DNA of 64,000 bases from Streptomyces albus subsp. albus (GCF_000725885.1 NZ_JODR01000004.1:62001-126000); one strand, 5' to 3'; counted from the first letter of the stretch, positions 33,064-43,275 are shown. The notes: a model not told the origin generated them from the letters alone. Numbers and translations: made by a program.

Positions 33064-33921
33064 TCAGGTGTGGGTCAGCACGCCGTCCCCGAGCACGGGG
33101 GCGTCGTCGCGTTCCACGGCCGTGGCCGTGAGCTGGATGCGGGTCTCGTCCAGGTGCCAGGCGCGCACCCGGAGGGTCTCGCCGGGGTGGACGATCCCGG
33201 CGAACCGCACCGCGTACGACGACACCCGGGTGACGTGCCCGCCGAGCAGTTCGTCCACGACGGCCTTGAGTGCCATTCCGTAGGAGCACAGGCCGTGCAG
33301 GATCGGCCGGTCGAAGCCGGCGAGCCGGGCGAACTCGGGGTCGGCGTGGAGCGGGTTCCAGTCCCCGGAGAGGCGGTAGAGCAGGGCCTGCTCCTCGCGG
33401 ATGCCGCGTTCGGTGACCAGGTCGGGCTCCCGCTCGGGGGGATCCTGCCGCACCGAGGGCCCGCGTTTGCCGCCGAAGCCGCCTTCCCCGCGGACGAAGA
33501 GCTGGGCCTCGCTCGTCCACAGCGGGCCGTCCTCGTCGGCGACGTCGGTGCGCAGGACGAGGACGGCGGCCTTGCCCTTGTCGTAGACGTCGGCGACGCG
33601 GGAGGTGGAGGTGGCGCGGCCCGCGGTGGGGATCGGCCGGTGGCTGGTGACGGACTGGGTGCCGTGCAGCACGGCCGCCAGGTCCACCTCGATGCCGGGT
33701 GCGGACAGTCCGCCGACGACGCCCATCCCGGCGCCGGCCACGGTGGCGAAGGAGGGCAGGACGTGGAGTTTGCTCTCCAGCGTGTAGCGCAGTTCGGCCG
33801 GGTCGGTCGCGGGGACGCCCGCGCCCAGGCCGAGGTGGTAGAGCTGGATGTCCTTGTGGTCCCAGGTGATCTCGGTGCTGCGGGGTTCGGCGGCCAGTGC
33901 CTTCGCTGCGTCGATGGGCAT
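33064..33921 (-). CDS. MaoC-family enoyl-CoA hydratase 2 (HtdY-like)
   Basis: A 285-aa double hot-dog hydratase. The C-terminal half has the complete hydratase-2 motif YRLSGDWNPLHADPEFA, where Asp and His are catalytic, then FDRPILHGLCSYG. The N-terminal half (WDHKDIQLYHLGLGAG, LHGTQSV, DKGKAAVLVLRT, RGEGGFGGKRG) closely follows mycobacterial HtdY. It hydrates 2-enoyl-CoA to (3R)-hydroxyacyl-CoA, matching the adjacent dehydrogenase. ATG 33921 (GAGGAG 11 bp upstream) is preferred to ATG 33942. First gene of its operon. Confidence 0.9.
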   Translation of the reverse strand: MPIDAAKALAAEPRSTEITWDHKDIQLYHLGLGAGVPATDPAELRYTLESKLHVLPSFATVAGAGMGVVGGLSAPGIEVDLAAVLHGTQSVTSHRPIPTAGRATSTSRVADVYDKGKAAVLVLRTDVADEDGPLWTSEAQLFVRGEGGFGGKRGPSVRQDPPEREPDLVTERGIREEQALLYRLSGDWNPLHADPEFARLAGFDRPILHGLCSYGMALKAVVDELLGGHVTRVSSYAVRFAGIVHPGETLRVRAWHLDETRIQLTATAVERDDAPVLGDGVLTHT

Positions 33922-34011
33922 GGGGTGGTGGGCTCCTCGCATCCTCGCCGGGTCCCGGGACGGACCCTGGCCCGGCCGTCCGCACCGTCGGCCGGGCCAG
34001 GGAGCCGGAAC

Positions 34012-34025
34012 AAGAACGTGTTCTA
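34012..34025. promoter_or_regulatory. KstR-like operator upstream of the MaoC operon
   Basis: AAGAACGTGTTCTA fits the KstR consensus TnnAACnnGTTnnA at all fixed positions but the first. It lies 91 bp before the MaoC start and about 150 bp before the divergent sensor kinase. A KstR-like regulator is encoded in the same window at 48963. Confidence 0.6.
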
Positions 34026-34175
34026 AACCGCTGGGCGCTACCTGTATAACGCAGAGCCCCGCGCTTGGGAAGACCTGACGGGGCGTCAGCCCACGGCCAC
34101 CCGTGACATTCGTCCCGCCCGACGTCCGACATCCGCATCTGCCCCGCTCGGGTCCGCGCCCGTACCGTCGTGGGC

Positions 34176-35430
34176 ATGACGACGACCCAGGCGGTCCCCG
34201 GCACCGCCGGCAGCGGCACCCGGACCGTGCCCCGCGGCAAGGGGCCCGGCAAATACACCTTCCTGCCGTGGCTCCTGATGGGCGTGGGCGCCTTCTCCCA
34301 CGTCATCCAGGGCGAGGCGGGCAACCCGTGGATCGGCGGCGCGGCGCTGCTCGCCTTCAACTCGCTGTACATCTTCGTGGTCTTCACCGCCTTCGACCCG
34401 CGCCACGGCGACCGGCGCACACCGCTGTACGGACTCGCCGGACTGACGGCCGTCACGTTCGCCGTCGCCCTGGGCTACGGCGGCTCGTGGATGCTGTTCT
34501 TCCCGCTGCTCTCCCTCGCTTCCGGCGCCGTGCGGCAGTTGCACGGCAAACGGCTGGGCCTGTGGCTGATCCTCCTCAGCGGCACCGCCGGGGTGCTGAC
34601 CGGCTGGGACCAGGGCGACGCGTCCGAATCCCTCGGCATCGGCTACGGCACCTTCGTCTCCGGCATGGTGACCGCGGCCGTGCTGAACCTCTTCGACACG
34701 GTGCGCCAACTGGAGGAGACCCGGCAGGAGCTGGCCCGCACCGCCGTCGAACGGGAGAGGCTGCGCTTCTCCCGCGACCTGCACGACCTGCTCGGCCACA
34801 CCCTCTCGGTGGTCGTCGTCAAGGCGGAGGCCGTACGGCGCCTGGGCCGCCGCGACCTGGACGCCGCCCTGGCCCAGGCGGCCGACATCGAGGCCGTCGG
34901 CCGCCAGGCCCTCACCGAGATCCGCGAGGCGGTCAGCGGCTACCGCGAGGGCAGCCTGAGCACCGAGCTGGAGCGGGCCCGATCCGTGCTGGAGGCCGCC
35001 GCCGTCGAGGTGGTCGTCCGCCGCTCCGGCCCGCCCCTGGCCCCGCAGACCGAGGCCCTGCTGGGCTGGGTGGTGCGCGAGAGCGTCACCAACACGGTGC
35101 GGCACAGCGGCGCGGCCCGCTGCGAGATCGAGGTGCGGGCCACCGGGGACCGGGTGCGGCTGACCGTCACCGACGACGGCCACGGCCCGGCGGCGCCGGG
35201 TGCCGTAGGCTCCCCCTCCCGAACGACGGGCGGCTCCGGCGGCACCGGGCTCAAGGGGGCTGGCCGAGCGGCTGGGCGCGGCCGGCGGCACCCTCGACGG
35301 CGGCCCCGACGGGCGCCGGGGCTTCCGGGTGGTGGCCGAACTGCCCGCGGAGCCGGACCAGGACGCCGGGCAGCCGCCCGGTACGGCCACCGCCGCCGCG
35401 ACGGCGGGCACGGAGAGGACGACACGGTGA
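34176..35430 (+). pseudogene. DesK-type sensor histidine kinase, frameshifted by one extra G
   Basis: The frame begins ATG 34176, probably leaderless (no ribosome site; TACCGT lies 9 bp before the ATG). Five to six membrane helices fill residues 15-175. RFSRDLHDLLGHTLSVVVVK carries phospho-accepting His203, and HATPase boxes VVRESVTNTVRHSG and VTDDGHGP follow. After GGSGGTGLKG the run GGGGG (35255-35259) has one G too many: with four Gs the frame reads LAERLGAAGGTLDGG to TGA 35428-35430, giving a normal 417-aa kinase. As written the frame fuses to the response regulator and loses the end of the ATP domain. Sequence error or recent mutation. Confidence 0.78.
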
Positions 35431-36032
35431 TCAAGGTCCTGCTGGCGGAGGACCAGGGCATGATGCGCGGCGCGCTCGCCCTGCTGCTGGAGCTGGAGGA
35501 CGACATCGAGATCGTCGCCCGGCTGGGCTCCGGGGAGGAGATCGTGCCCACCGCCTTGGAGGTGCGGCCCGACGTGGCGCTGCTCGACATCGAACTGCCC
35601 GGCCGCAGCGGTCTGGACGCCGCCGCCGAACTGCACGAGCGGCTGCCCTCCTGCACGGTGCTGATCCTCACCACCTTCGGCCGCCCCGGCTATCTGCGCC
35701 GCGCCATGGAGTCGGGCGCCGGTGGCTTCCTCGTCAAGGACGGCCCCGTCGAGGAGCTGGCGGGGGCGATCCGCAGAGCGCTGGACGGGGAGCGCGTCAT
35801 CGACCCCGCGCTGGCGGCAGCCGCCCTCAGCGCGGGCCCCAATCCGCTCACCCGCCGCGAGCAGGAGGTGCTCACCGCCGCCGCCGACGGTTCGACCGTC
35901 GCCGACATCGCCGCCCGCCTGCATCTGTCCGGTGCGACCGTCCGCAACTATCTGTCCGCCGCCATCGGCAAGACCTCCACCCGCAACCGGATGGAAGCCG
36001 TCCGCGCCGCCCGCCGCAACGGCTGGCTGTAG
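35427..36032 (+). CDS. LuxR-family response regulator (DesR-like)
   Basis: A 201-aa regulator starting at GTG 35427, which overlaps the kinase stop (GTGA). The receiver has VLLAEDQGMMRGAL, phospho-acceptor Asp54 (VALLDIELPGRSG) and LVKDGPVEELAGAI. The LuxR helix-turn-helix has LTRREQEVLTAAADG and LHLSGATVRNYLSAAIGKT. DesR-type regulators often respond to membrane state and control a neighbouring transporter; the convergent MFS exporter 10 bp downstream is not obviously its target. Confidence 0.9.
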   Translation: MIKVLLAEDQGMMRGALALLLELEDDIEIVARLGSGEEIVPTALEVRPDVALLDIELPGRSGLDAAAELHERLPSCTVLILTTFGRPGYLRRAMESGAGGFLVKDGPVEELAGAIRRALDGERVIDPALAAAALSAGPNPLTRREQEVLTAAADGSTVADIAARLHLSGATVRNYLSAAIGKTSTRNRMEAVRAARRNGWL

Positions 36033-36042
36033 CCCGCGCCCG

Positions 36043-37515
36043 TCAGCCGGCCTCGGGCGCCGGTCCGGGGCGGGACCCGGAGGTGCGGGACGCGGTGGTA
36101 CGGGGCAGGGCGACGATCATGAACAGGACACAGCCGGCCAACAGCGCCGCGCCGGTGCGGAAGGCCATGCCGTAGCCGGCGGCCAGCGAGGCCGGATCGT
36201 GGCGGCCGTCGGTACGGGCAGCGGCCACCGTCGAGAGCACCGCCAGGCCCAGGGCGCCGCCCATGGTGCGGCTGGTGCCGAACAGCCCGGACAGCAGCCC
36301 CGCCTCGTCCGCGTCGTCGGTGGCCGTCGCGATGGTGGCCAGCGGGGTCGCCGCCAGTCCGGCGCCCAGGGACATCAGGATGCCGGGGCCCAGGATCGTG
36401 GTGGCGTAGTCGCCGTGCGCGCCCATGGTGCTCTGCCACAGATAGCCGAGGCCCGCCATGACCGACCCGGCGACCGCCAGCCAGCGGTCGCCCACGCGGG
36501 CCATCAGGTACGGGGCGATCTTGGAGCCCAGCACGATGGTCAGCGAGTGCGGCACCAGCGCGAAACCGGCCTGGAGCGGGGTGTAGCCCAGCACGTTCTG
36601 GGTGTGGAGGGAGAGGAAGTACCACATGGCGAACATGGCCAGGCCGTTGATGAAGATGGCCACGTTCGCGGCGGAGACGGCGCGCGAGTGGAACAGCCGC
36701 AGCGGCACCAGCGGCTCGGCGGCCCGCGCCTCCACCGCCACGAACAGGGCGAGCATCGCCAGCCCCGCGGCCAGCGGGCCCAGCGCACTGGGCGCGGCCC
36801 AGCCGGCGGTGTCGGTACGGACGATGCCGTAGGCCACCGCGCCCAGGCCCAGGGTGGCCAGCAGCGCGCCGGGCACGTCGAGCCGGCGCACGGCCGTCGC
36901 CCGGCTCTCGGTGAGCCACACGGCAGCCGCCGCCAGGACGACCACGCCGACGGGCACGTTGATCAGCAGCACCCACCGCCAGGACAGCGCGTCGGTGAGC
37001 ACCCCGCCGACCAGGCCGCCCGCGGCGCCGCCGCCCGCGCCGACCGCCGACCAGGTGGCCACGGCCCGGGTGCGGGCCGCCCCCTCCGGCACGGACGTCG
37101 TCAGCAGGGTGAGCGTGGCCGGTGCCAGGATCGCGGCGCCCATGCCCTGGACGCCGCGCGCCGCCAGCAGGTGCCACGGTTCCTGTGCGAGCCCCCCGGC
37201 GAGGCTGGCCGCCGTGAACAGGGCGAGCCCGGCCAGGAAGACCCGTTTGCGCCCGAACAGGTCGGCGGCCCGGCCGCCCAGCAGCATCAGGCCGGAGAAG
37301 GTGAGGGTGTAGGCGTTGACCACCCACTGGAGACCCGTCTCGGACAGCGCGAGGGTGTCCCGCATGGACGGGAGCGCGACGTTCACCACGGAGACGTCGA
37401 GGACGACGAGGAACTGGCCGGCGCATGCCGCCAGGACCACCGCCCACAGGCGGGGAGCCCCGGCGGCCCCGGATATCGCGGACGAGGCGGCGGCGTCGGG
37501 TGCGGGTTGCGGCAT
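36043..37515 (-). CDS. MFS multidrug-type exporter, DHA2 family (14 TM)
   Basis: A 490-aa EmrB/QacA-type proton antiporter. Motif D1 is LDVSVVNVALPSM in TM1, motif A is GGRAADLFGRKRVFLAG after TM2, and the antiporter motif C appears as GGLVGGVLTDALSWRW. Fourteen hydrophobic segments can be counted. It would export drugs, dyes or secondary metabolites. Start ATG 37515. It lies between the thiolase gene (71 bp upstream, same strand) and the two-component genes, and could be read together with the beta-oxidation operon. Confidence 0.92.
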   Translation of the reverse strand: MPQPAPDAAASSAISGAAGAPRLWAVVLAACAGQFLVVLDVSVVNVALPSMRDTLALSETGLQWVVNAYTLTFSGLMLLGGRAADLFGRKRVFLAGLALFTAASLAGGLAQEPWHLLAARGVQGMGAAILAPATLTLLTTSVPEGAARTRAVATWSAVGAGGGAAGGLVGGVLTDALSWRWVLLINVPVGVVVLAAAAVWLTESRATAVRRLDVPGALLATLGLGAVAYGIVRTDTAGWAAPSALGPLAAGLAMLALFVAVEARAAEPLVPLRLFHSRAVSAANVAIFINGLAMFAMWYFLSLHTQNVLGYTPLQAGFALVPHSLTIVLGSKIAPYLMARVGDRWLAVAGSVMAGLGYLWQSTMGAHGDYATTILGPGILMSLGAGLAATPLATIATATDDADEAGLLSGLFGTSRTMGGALGLAVLSTVAAARTDGRHDPASLAAGYGMAFRTGAALLAGCVLFMIVALPRTTASRTSGSRPGPAPEAG

Positions 37516-37586
37516 GCCGACAGTCTGGCAGTTCGGCCCCGTCCTCCCCTCCGCGTTTTCGGGTGGCCGCGCGGGGAGCGGGACGT

Positions 37587-38780
37587 TCAGCGCCGCAGCA
37601 CGGTGACGACCGCGGCGCCGCCCAGGCCGATGTTGTGGGCCAGGCCCACGCGGGCGCCGTCCACCTGGCGTTCGCCGGCTTCCCCCCGCAGTTGCCACAC
37701 CAGCTCCGCGCACTGGGCGATGCCGGTGGCGCCCAGCGGGTGTCCCTTGGAGATGAGCCCTCCGGAGGGGTTGACCACCCACCGGCCGCCGTAGGTCGTG
37801 GCCCCGCAGGCGGCCAGTTCGCCCGACTCCCCCTCCGGGCACATGCCGAGCGCCTCGTAGGTGAGCAACTCGTTGACGGAGAAGCAGTCGTGGAGTTCGA
37901 CCACGTCGACGTCCTCGATGCCCAGCCCGCTCTCCTCGTACGCGCGGGCGGCGGCGTCGCGGGACATGGGGCGGCCCACGACGTCGATGCAGGAGCCGGA
38001 GGCGAAGGACTCCTCCGTGTCGGTCGTCATGGCCTGGCCCGCGATCTCCACGGCGCGGTCGGCGAGCCCCCGCTCCCGCACGAACCGCTCCGAGACGACC
38101 ACCGCCGCGGCGGCGCCGTCGGACGTGGGCGAGCACTGGAGCTTGGTCAGCGGATCGTGCACGGTCTTCGCGGAGAGGATGTCGCCGAGCGCGTACACGT
38201 CGCGGAACTGGGCGTTGGGGTTGGCCGCGGAGTGACGGTGGTTCTTCTCCGCGACGGCGGCCAGCTGTTCCCGCGTCGTCCCGTACCGCTCCATGTGCTC
38301 GCGGGCGGCGTTGCCGAAGATCTGCGCGGTGGGCGGTGTGTCCTTGAAACCGTGCCGGGCCGCCATCACCCCGTAGTGGCGGGCCACGGGCGAGGCGGCG
38401 AAGTCCCCGCCGCCCGCGCCGGCGCCCAGCGCGCCCTTCTTCATCTTCTCGAAGCCGAGCGCCAGTACGCAGTCCTCGACGCCAAAGGCCACCAGTTGGC
38501 GGGCCAGCATCAGCGCACTCGAACCCGTGGCGCAGTTGTTGTTGACGTTGTAGACGGGGATGCCGGTGAGGCCGAGCTGGTAGACGGCGCGCTGCGCGGC
38601 GGTGGAGGGCTGGTGGCAGTGGCCCACGGCCGCCTGCCCCACCCGGTCGTAGGGGACGCCGGCATCGGCGAGGGCCGCCTCGCCCGCCTCCCGCGCCATC
38701 TCCCAGTACGGCCACTCCCGTGTCTCGGGTTTGACGAAGGGGGTCATCCCGACGCCGATGACGAACGCCTTTCCGGTCAT
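37587..38780 (-). CDS. SCP-x-type thiolase (lipid-transfer protein, Ltp-like)
   Basis: A 397-aa thiolase of the sterol-carrier-protein-x type. NNNCATGSSALMLARQLV contains the nucleophilic Cys; FSVNELLTYEALGM, NPSGGLISKGHPLGATGIAQ (GHP His) and a C-terminal NIGLGGAAVVTVL complete the fold, with the second cysteine of classical thiolases replaced as in SCP-x. These enzymes cleave 3-oxoacyl-CoA, often with branched or steroid chains, or act as aldolase partners. It follows the double acyl-CoA dehydrogenase gene by 56 bp, and both are under the KstR-like operator at 41173. Confidence 0.88.
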   Translation of the reverse strand: MTGKAFVIGVGMTPFVKPETREWPYWEMAREAGEAALADAGVPYDRVGQAAVGHCHQPSTAAQRAVYQLGLTGIPVYNVNNNCATGSSALMLARQLVAFGVEDCVLALGFEKMKKGALGAGAGGGDFAASPVARHYGVMAARHGFKDTPPTAQIFGNAAREHMERYGTTREQLAAVAEKNHRHSAANPNAQFRDVYALGDILSAKTVHDPLTKLQCSPTSDGAAAAVVVSERFVRERGLADRAVEIAGQAMTTDTEESFASGSCIDVVGRPMSRDAAARAYEESGLGIEDVDVVELHDCFSVNELLTYEALGMCPEGESGELAACGATTYGGRWVVNPSGGLISKGHPLGATGIAQCAELVWQLRGEAGERQVDGARVGLAHNIGLGGAAVVTVLRR

Positions 38781-38836
38781 GGCTGCTCCTCGGTCGCATG
38801 CCCGGGCGCCCCGGTGCCCCGGGCACCCGGGACGGG

Positions 38837-41161
38837 TCAGGGTCGCGGCTCCGGGTCGCGCGGCAGGCCCAGCAGCCGTTCGGCCACCACGTTGAGCTGG
38901 ACCTGGGTGGTGCCGCCCGCGATGGTCAGGCAGCGGGACATCAGGAATCCGTGCACGGCCCGCTCCCCCGGGCCCTCCCGCACCGCACCGGCCGGGCCGA
39001 GCAGTTCCAGGGCCAGCTCGGCGACGTTCTGCTGGTGCGGGGTCTGGAGGAGCTTGCGCACGCTGGCGCCGGCGCCCGGGTCGAGGCCCGCCACCTGCTG
39101 GAGCGTGGTGCGCAGCCCGATGCACGCCAGCGCGTGCGCCTGCGCCGCGAGCGCGCCGACGCGCTCCCGTACGGTGTCGTCGACGCCGCCGTCCCCGTCC
39201 CCCTCGGCCAGCCGGGCGACGAGGGCTTCCAGTCCGGTGCTGAAGGCGACCTGGTCGGCCATGTGCACCCGCTCGTTGCCCAGGGTGTGCCGCGCCACCC
39301 GCCAGCCGTCGTCCACCTGCCCGACCACGGCGTCGGCCGGCAGCACGGCGTCGTCGAACCACACCTCGTTGAACAGGGCGTCCCCGGTGATCTCGGTGAG
39401 CGGACGCACCTCGATGCCCGGGGTGTTCTTCATGTCGACGAGGAAGAACGTCAGCCCCTTGTGCTTGGGCGCCTCGGGGTCGGTGCGGGCCAGCAGGATG
39501 CCCCAGTCCGCCCACTGCGCCGCCGACGTCCACACCTTCTGCCCGTCGACGCGCCAGCCCCCGTCCGCCGTCCGCTCCGCACGGGTGCGCAGCGAGGCCA
39601 GGTCGGAGCCGGCGCCCGGCTCCGAGAACAGCTGGCACCACAGCACATCACCGCGCAGGGTCGGCGGCAGGTGGCGGTCGCGCTGCTCCGGGGTGCCGAA
39701 GGCGATCAGGGAGGGCACCACCCAGGTGGCGATGCCCAGGTCGGACACCTTCACCCCGGCCTCCTCCAGCTCCCGCTGGATCGCCAGTTGCCGCACCGGC
39801 CCGGCGTCGAGCCCGTAGGGGCGGGGCAGGTGCGGGGCCGCGTAGCCGGTGGGCGCCAGTGCGCGGCGCACCGCGGCCGGGTCCTGGCCCCGCAGCGGGG
39901 CGATAACCTCGCGGGCCTCGGCACGGTACGCCTCCGCCTCGGGCGGCAGCTGGGTGCGCAGCGCGCGGCGCACCCCCTCGCCCGCCAGGCGTGCGGCCCG
40001 CAGCCGGTGGACGCGGCCGGGGCCCGCCAACTGCCGGGCCACCAGCGCCCTGCGCAGATACAGGTGCGCGTCGTGCTCCCAGGTGAAGCCGATGCCGCCG
40101 AGGATCTGAACGCAGTCCTTCGCGCAGCTGTGGGCCGCCTCCAGCGCGGCGGAGGCGGCCAGCGCCGCGGTCAGGCCCCGCACCCGGCCGTCCGCCTCCC
40201 CGGCCGCGCGCGCCGCGTCCCAGGTGAGGGCGCGGGCCTCTTCGAGACGGAGGAGCATGTCGGCGCACAGGTGTTTGACGGCCTGGAACTGGCCGATGGG
40301 GCGACCGAACTGTTCCCGTACGCGGGCGTGCCCGGTGGCGGTGGCCAGCGCCCAGGCGGCCACCCCGCACGCCTCCGCGGAGAGCAGCACATACGCCAGG
40401 TCGGTCACGTCCGCGTCGTCCAGGGGCAGCAGACGGGAGTGCGGCACGGTCACGCCCTGGGCCGTGACCTCGGCGGTGGGGCGCAGCGGGTCGGCGCCGG
40501 TGTGCGGGCGCACGTCGAGCGCGGCGGCGTCCACGGCGAACCACACGGTGGTGCCGGGGCCGTGGGGGTCCTGGGGGCCCTGCTCCGTTCCCGGGCCGCG
40601 CCCGTCCGCCGTGCCGGGGCCCCCGTCCGCCGCCTCCGTGTCCGGCCGGACGTGCGCCGCGAGGACCAGCAGACCAGCCTCCGCGCCGCCGAGCACGGGC
40701 GGGGCGGTGCCGGTCAGTGTCCAGTCGCCGTAGTCGCGCCGGGTGGCCGCAAGGGTGCCGGGCCCCAGGGCCACGGCCCCGATCCGCGCGCCCGTGGCCA
40801 GCTCGCGCACCAGGTGGGGGTCCGCTCCCACCTGGTGCAGCAGTCCGGCCGCGAGGACGTGCGGCAGGAAGGGGCCGGGCAGGGCGGCGCGGCCGGTCTC
40901 CTCCAGCACGACCGCCAGATCGAGCAGGGAACCGCCTGCGCCGCCCGCGCTCTCCGGCAGGTGGATGCCGCACAACTGCTGCCGCACGAGGCCGTCCCAG
41001 TGGGCGGGGCGCCCCCGGGTCGGTGGCGAGTCCAGCGCGGCGCGCCGTTCCTTGTCGGGTACGGCGCGCGCCAGCCAGCCCCGTACGGAGGCCGCCAACT
41101 CCCGTTGCTCCTGGGTGATTCCGATACCGCCGCCGTGTGTGTCCGCGTTGCGGTTGGTCAT
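38837..41161 (-). CDS. Fused double acyl-CoA dehydrogenase (FadE34-like)
   Basis: A 774-aa protein with two acyl-CoA dehydrogenase modules. Module 1 (about 1-375) has LLDLAVVLEETGRAALP, REQFGRPIGQFQAVKHLCAD and QILGGIGFTWEHDAHLYL. Module 2 (about 385-774) has the FAD-side WCQLFSEPGAGSDLASL, WRVDGQKVWTSAAQWADWG, GITPLTE-type substrate loop and TIAGGTTQVQLNVVAERLLG. This mirrors FadE34 of M. tuberculosis, a single-chain version of the alpha2beta2 steroid acyl-CoA dehydrogenases, encoded there next to kstR. ATG 41161 lies 11 bp from a perfect KstR-like operator. It oxidises an acyl-CoA to the 2-enoyl-CoA. Confidence 0.88.
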   Translation of the reverse strand: MTNRNADTHGGGIGITQEQRELAASVRGWLARAVPDKERRAALDSPPTRGRPAHWDGLVRQQLCGIHLPESAGGAGGSLLDLAVVLEETGRAALPGPFLPHVLAAGLLHQVGADPHLVRELATGARIGAVALGPGTLAATRRDYGDWTLTGTAPPVLGGAEAGLLVLAAHVRPDTEAADGGPGTADGRGPGTEQGPQDPHGPGTTVWFAVDAAALDVRPHTGADPLRPTAEVTAQGVTVPHSRLLPLDDADVTDLAYVLLSAEACGVAAWALATATGHARVREQFGRPIGQFQAVKHLCADMLLRLEEARALTWDAARAAGEADGRVRGLTAALAASAALEAAHSCAKDCVQILGGIGFTWEHDAHLYLRRALVARQLAGPGRVHRLRAARLAGEGVRRALRTQLPPEAEAYRAEAREVIAPLRGQDPAAVRRALAPTGYAAPHLPRPYGLDAGPVRQLAIQRELEEAGVKVSDLGIATWVVPSLIAFGTPEQRDRHLPPTLRGDVLWCQLFSEPGAGSDLASLRTRAERTADGGWRVDGQKVWTSAAQWADWGILLARTDPEAPKHKGLTFFLVDMKNTPGIEVRPLTEITGDALFNEVWFDDAVLPADAVVGQVDDGWRVARHTLGNERVHMADQVAFSTGLEALVARLAEGDGDGGVDDTVRERVGALAAQAHALACIGLRTTLQQVAGLDPGAGASVRKLLQTPHQQNVAELALELLGPAGAVREGPGERAVHGFLMSRCLTIAGGTTQVQLNVVAERLLGLPRDPEPRP

Positions 41162-41172
41162 GCGGGGCACGG

Positions 41173-41186
41173 TAGAACACGTTCCA
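41173..41186. promoter_or_regulatory. KstR-like operator before the double acyl-CoA dehydrogenase
   Basis: TAGAACACGTTCCA is a perfect match to TnnAACnnGTTnnA and lies 12-25 bp upstream of ATG 41161, where bound repressor would cover the promoter or transcript start. Confidence 0.75.
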
Positions 41187-41352
41187 CAAAGAGGGAAGGC
41201 GCGCGCGGAACGGGCACGCCGGGGGCCGGGGTGGCCCGTGGAGGCCACCTGCCACCCGCGGGGCGGACGGCGGTAGGGCAGCATGGCCGCACGCCGCGCC
41301 GGCCCGCGATGGAGCGCGGAACGACGGGCGTCCGCAGGCGCCCGGCAGATGA

Positions 41353-42048
<696 letters not shown>

Positions 42049-42333
42049 GCCGGCGGACGGCCCGGGCCCGACGGACGGATTCGGGGCGAGGGGCAGGCTC
42101 GGGGTGACAGGCGGCCCCGGGACGATGGACGGATTCGAGGCGAGGGGCGGTCCCGGGACGATGGACGGGCCCGGAGCTACGGTCGGGCCCGGGACGACAG
42201 GCGGCCCCGGGGCGGCGAGCAGGTCCGGGGCGGCCACGGACGGCCCGGCGGGCGGGTCGCGACGCGGAGCACCGCCCCGCCCCCGGAGGCCGTCCTGGGC
42301 CGCCGCACCCCCGAGGGCCTACCATCTACGGCC
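42049..42333. repeat. Minisatellite-like spacer with 18-bp periodic GPG-type units
   Basis: Between the methyltransferase stop and the amidase start the DNA is made of variants of CCCGGGACGATGGACGG and GGACGGATTCGGGGCGAGGGG (copies at about 42073 and 42127). In the frame of the preceding gene it would read GGPGTMDG-type units, as if an unstable repeat once lay in a coding tail. The amidase promoter is probably CCTACCAT (42317-42324) just before GTG 42334. Confidence 0.6.
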
Positions 42334-43275
42334 GTGTCGAATGGATGCTTCGTGAAGCGGCGGCGGACGGGCGGCCGACAGGTGGTGGCCGTGCTGGCCG
42401 CCGGGGCCGTGTGCCTGGGTGCCGCCGGGTGCGGGGCGTCCGGGCCGGCCGGCGACGAGGACGGCCGTAAGGGCGGGGAGCGCTCCCCGGCGGCGACGGC
42501 GTCGCCGCGGCCGTCGAAGGAGACGGGCTCCGGGCACGACGACCGGGACAACGGGGCCGGGCAGGGCCGCAGCCGCCCGGCGGACCGTCCGCTGCGCGGC
42601 ATGGTGGTCGTGGTGGACCCCGGCCACAACCCGCACAACCGCGACCAGCCCGGCGCGATTTCCCGGCCCGTCGATATCGGCACGGGAAAGAAGGAATGCG
42701 ACACCACGGGCACCGCCACCAATTCCGGTTACCCGGAGGCGGAGTTCACACTCGATCTGGCGCACCGGGTCCGTACGCAGCTTCGAGAACGCGGAGCGAC
42801 CGTACGGTTTACACACGACGGGGACGAACCGTACGGCCCATGCGTGGATGAACGCGCGGAAAAGGGAAATCAGGCACAAGCGGACGCCGCCATTTCGCTC
42901 CATGCGGACGGTGCGCCCAGTGGAAGCCGTGGTTTCCATGTGATTCTTCCCGCATCCGTGCACAAGGGCGCCGCGGACACCCGGAAGATCGCGGGCCCCT
43001 CCCGGCGGCTGGGCAAGGAGCTGCGGGACGCGTTCCGCGAGGCCACCGGCGAACCCCCTGCCAACTATCTGGGCGACGGCAACGGTTTGGACACAAGAGA
43101 CGACCTGGGCGGGCTCAACCTGAGCCGTGTTCCCAAGGTCTTCCTCGAATGCGGCAACATGCGGGACCGGCGTGATGCCGCGCACCTCACCTCGGCGAAG
43201 TGGCGCGAAAAGGCGGCGCGCGGGGTCGCGGACGGGATCACGGCTTTCCTGGCCGCAGAGGGCGGGAAATCATGA
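42334..43275 (+). CDS. N-acetylmuramoyl-L-alanine amidase, secreted or lipoprotein
   Basis: A 313-aa Amidase_3 protein that cleaves the amide between muramic acid and the peptide stem of peptidoglycan. A basic start (KRRRTGGRQ), a hydrophobic segment and LGAAGCGASG suggest a lipoprotein signal with Cys as lipid site. After a disordered linker, catalytic zinc ligands appear in VVDPGHNPHN, YPEAEFTLDLA, ISLHADGAPSG and the glutamate of VFLECGNMRD. GTG 42334 lies close to TACCAT, so the mRNA may be nearly leaderless. Length and order fit Streptomyces cell-wall amidases. Confidence 0.88.
   Translation: MSNGCFVKRRRTGGRQVVAVLAAGAVCLGAAGCGASGPAGDEDGRKGGERSPAATASPRPSKETGSGHDDRDNGAGQGRSRPADRPLRGMVVVVDPGHNPHNRDQPGAISRPVDIGTGKKECDTTGTATNSGYPEAEFTLDLAHRVRTQLRERGATVRFTHDGDEPYGPCVDERAEKGNQAQADAAISLHADGAPSGSRGFHVILPASVHKGAADTRKIAGPSRRLGKELRDAFREATGEPPANYLGDGNGLDTRDDLGGLNLSRVPKVFLECGNMRDRRDAAHLTSAKWREKAARGVADGITAFLAAEGGKS

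Noticed and set aside
34176..36032. A hybrid histidine kinase-response regulator in one chain
   Set aside because: The join is out-of-frame low-complexity sequence and a normal kinase end exists in the next frame; two separate overlapping genes fit better.
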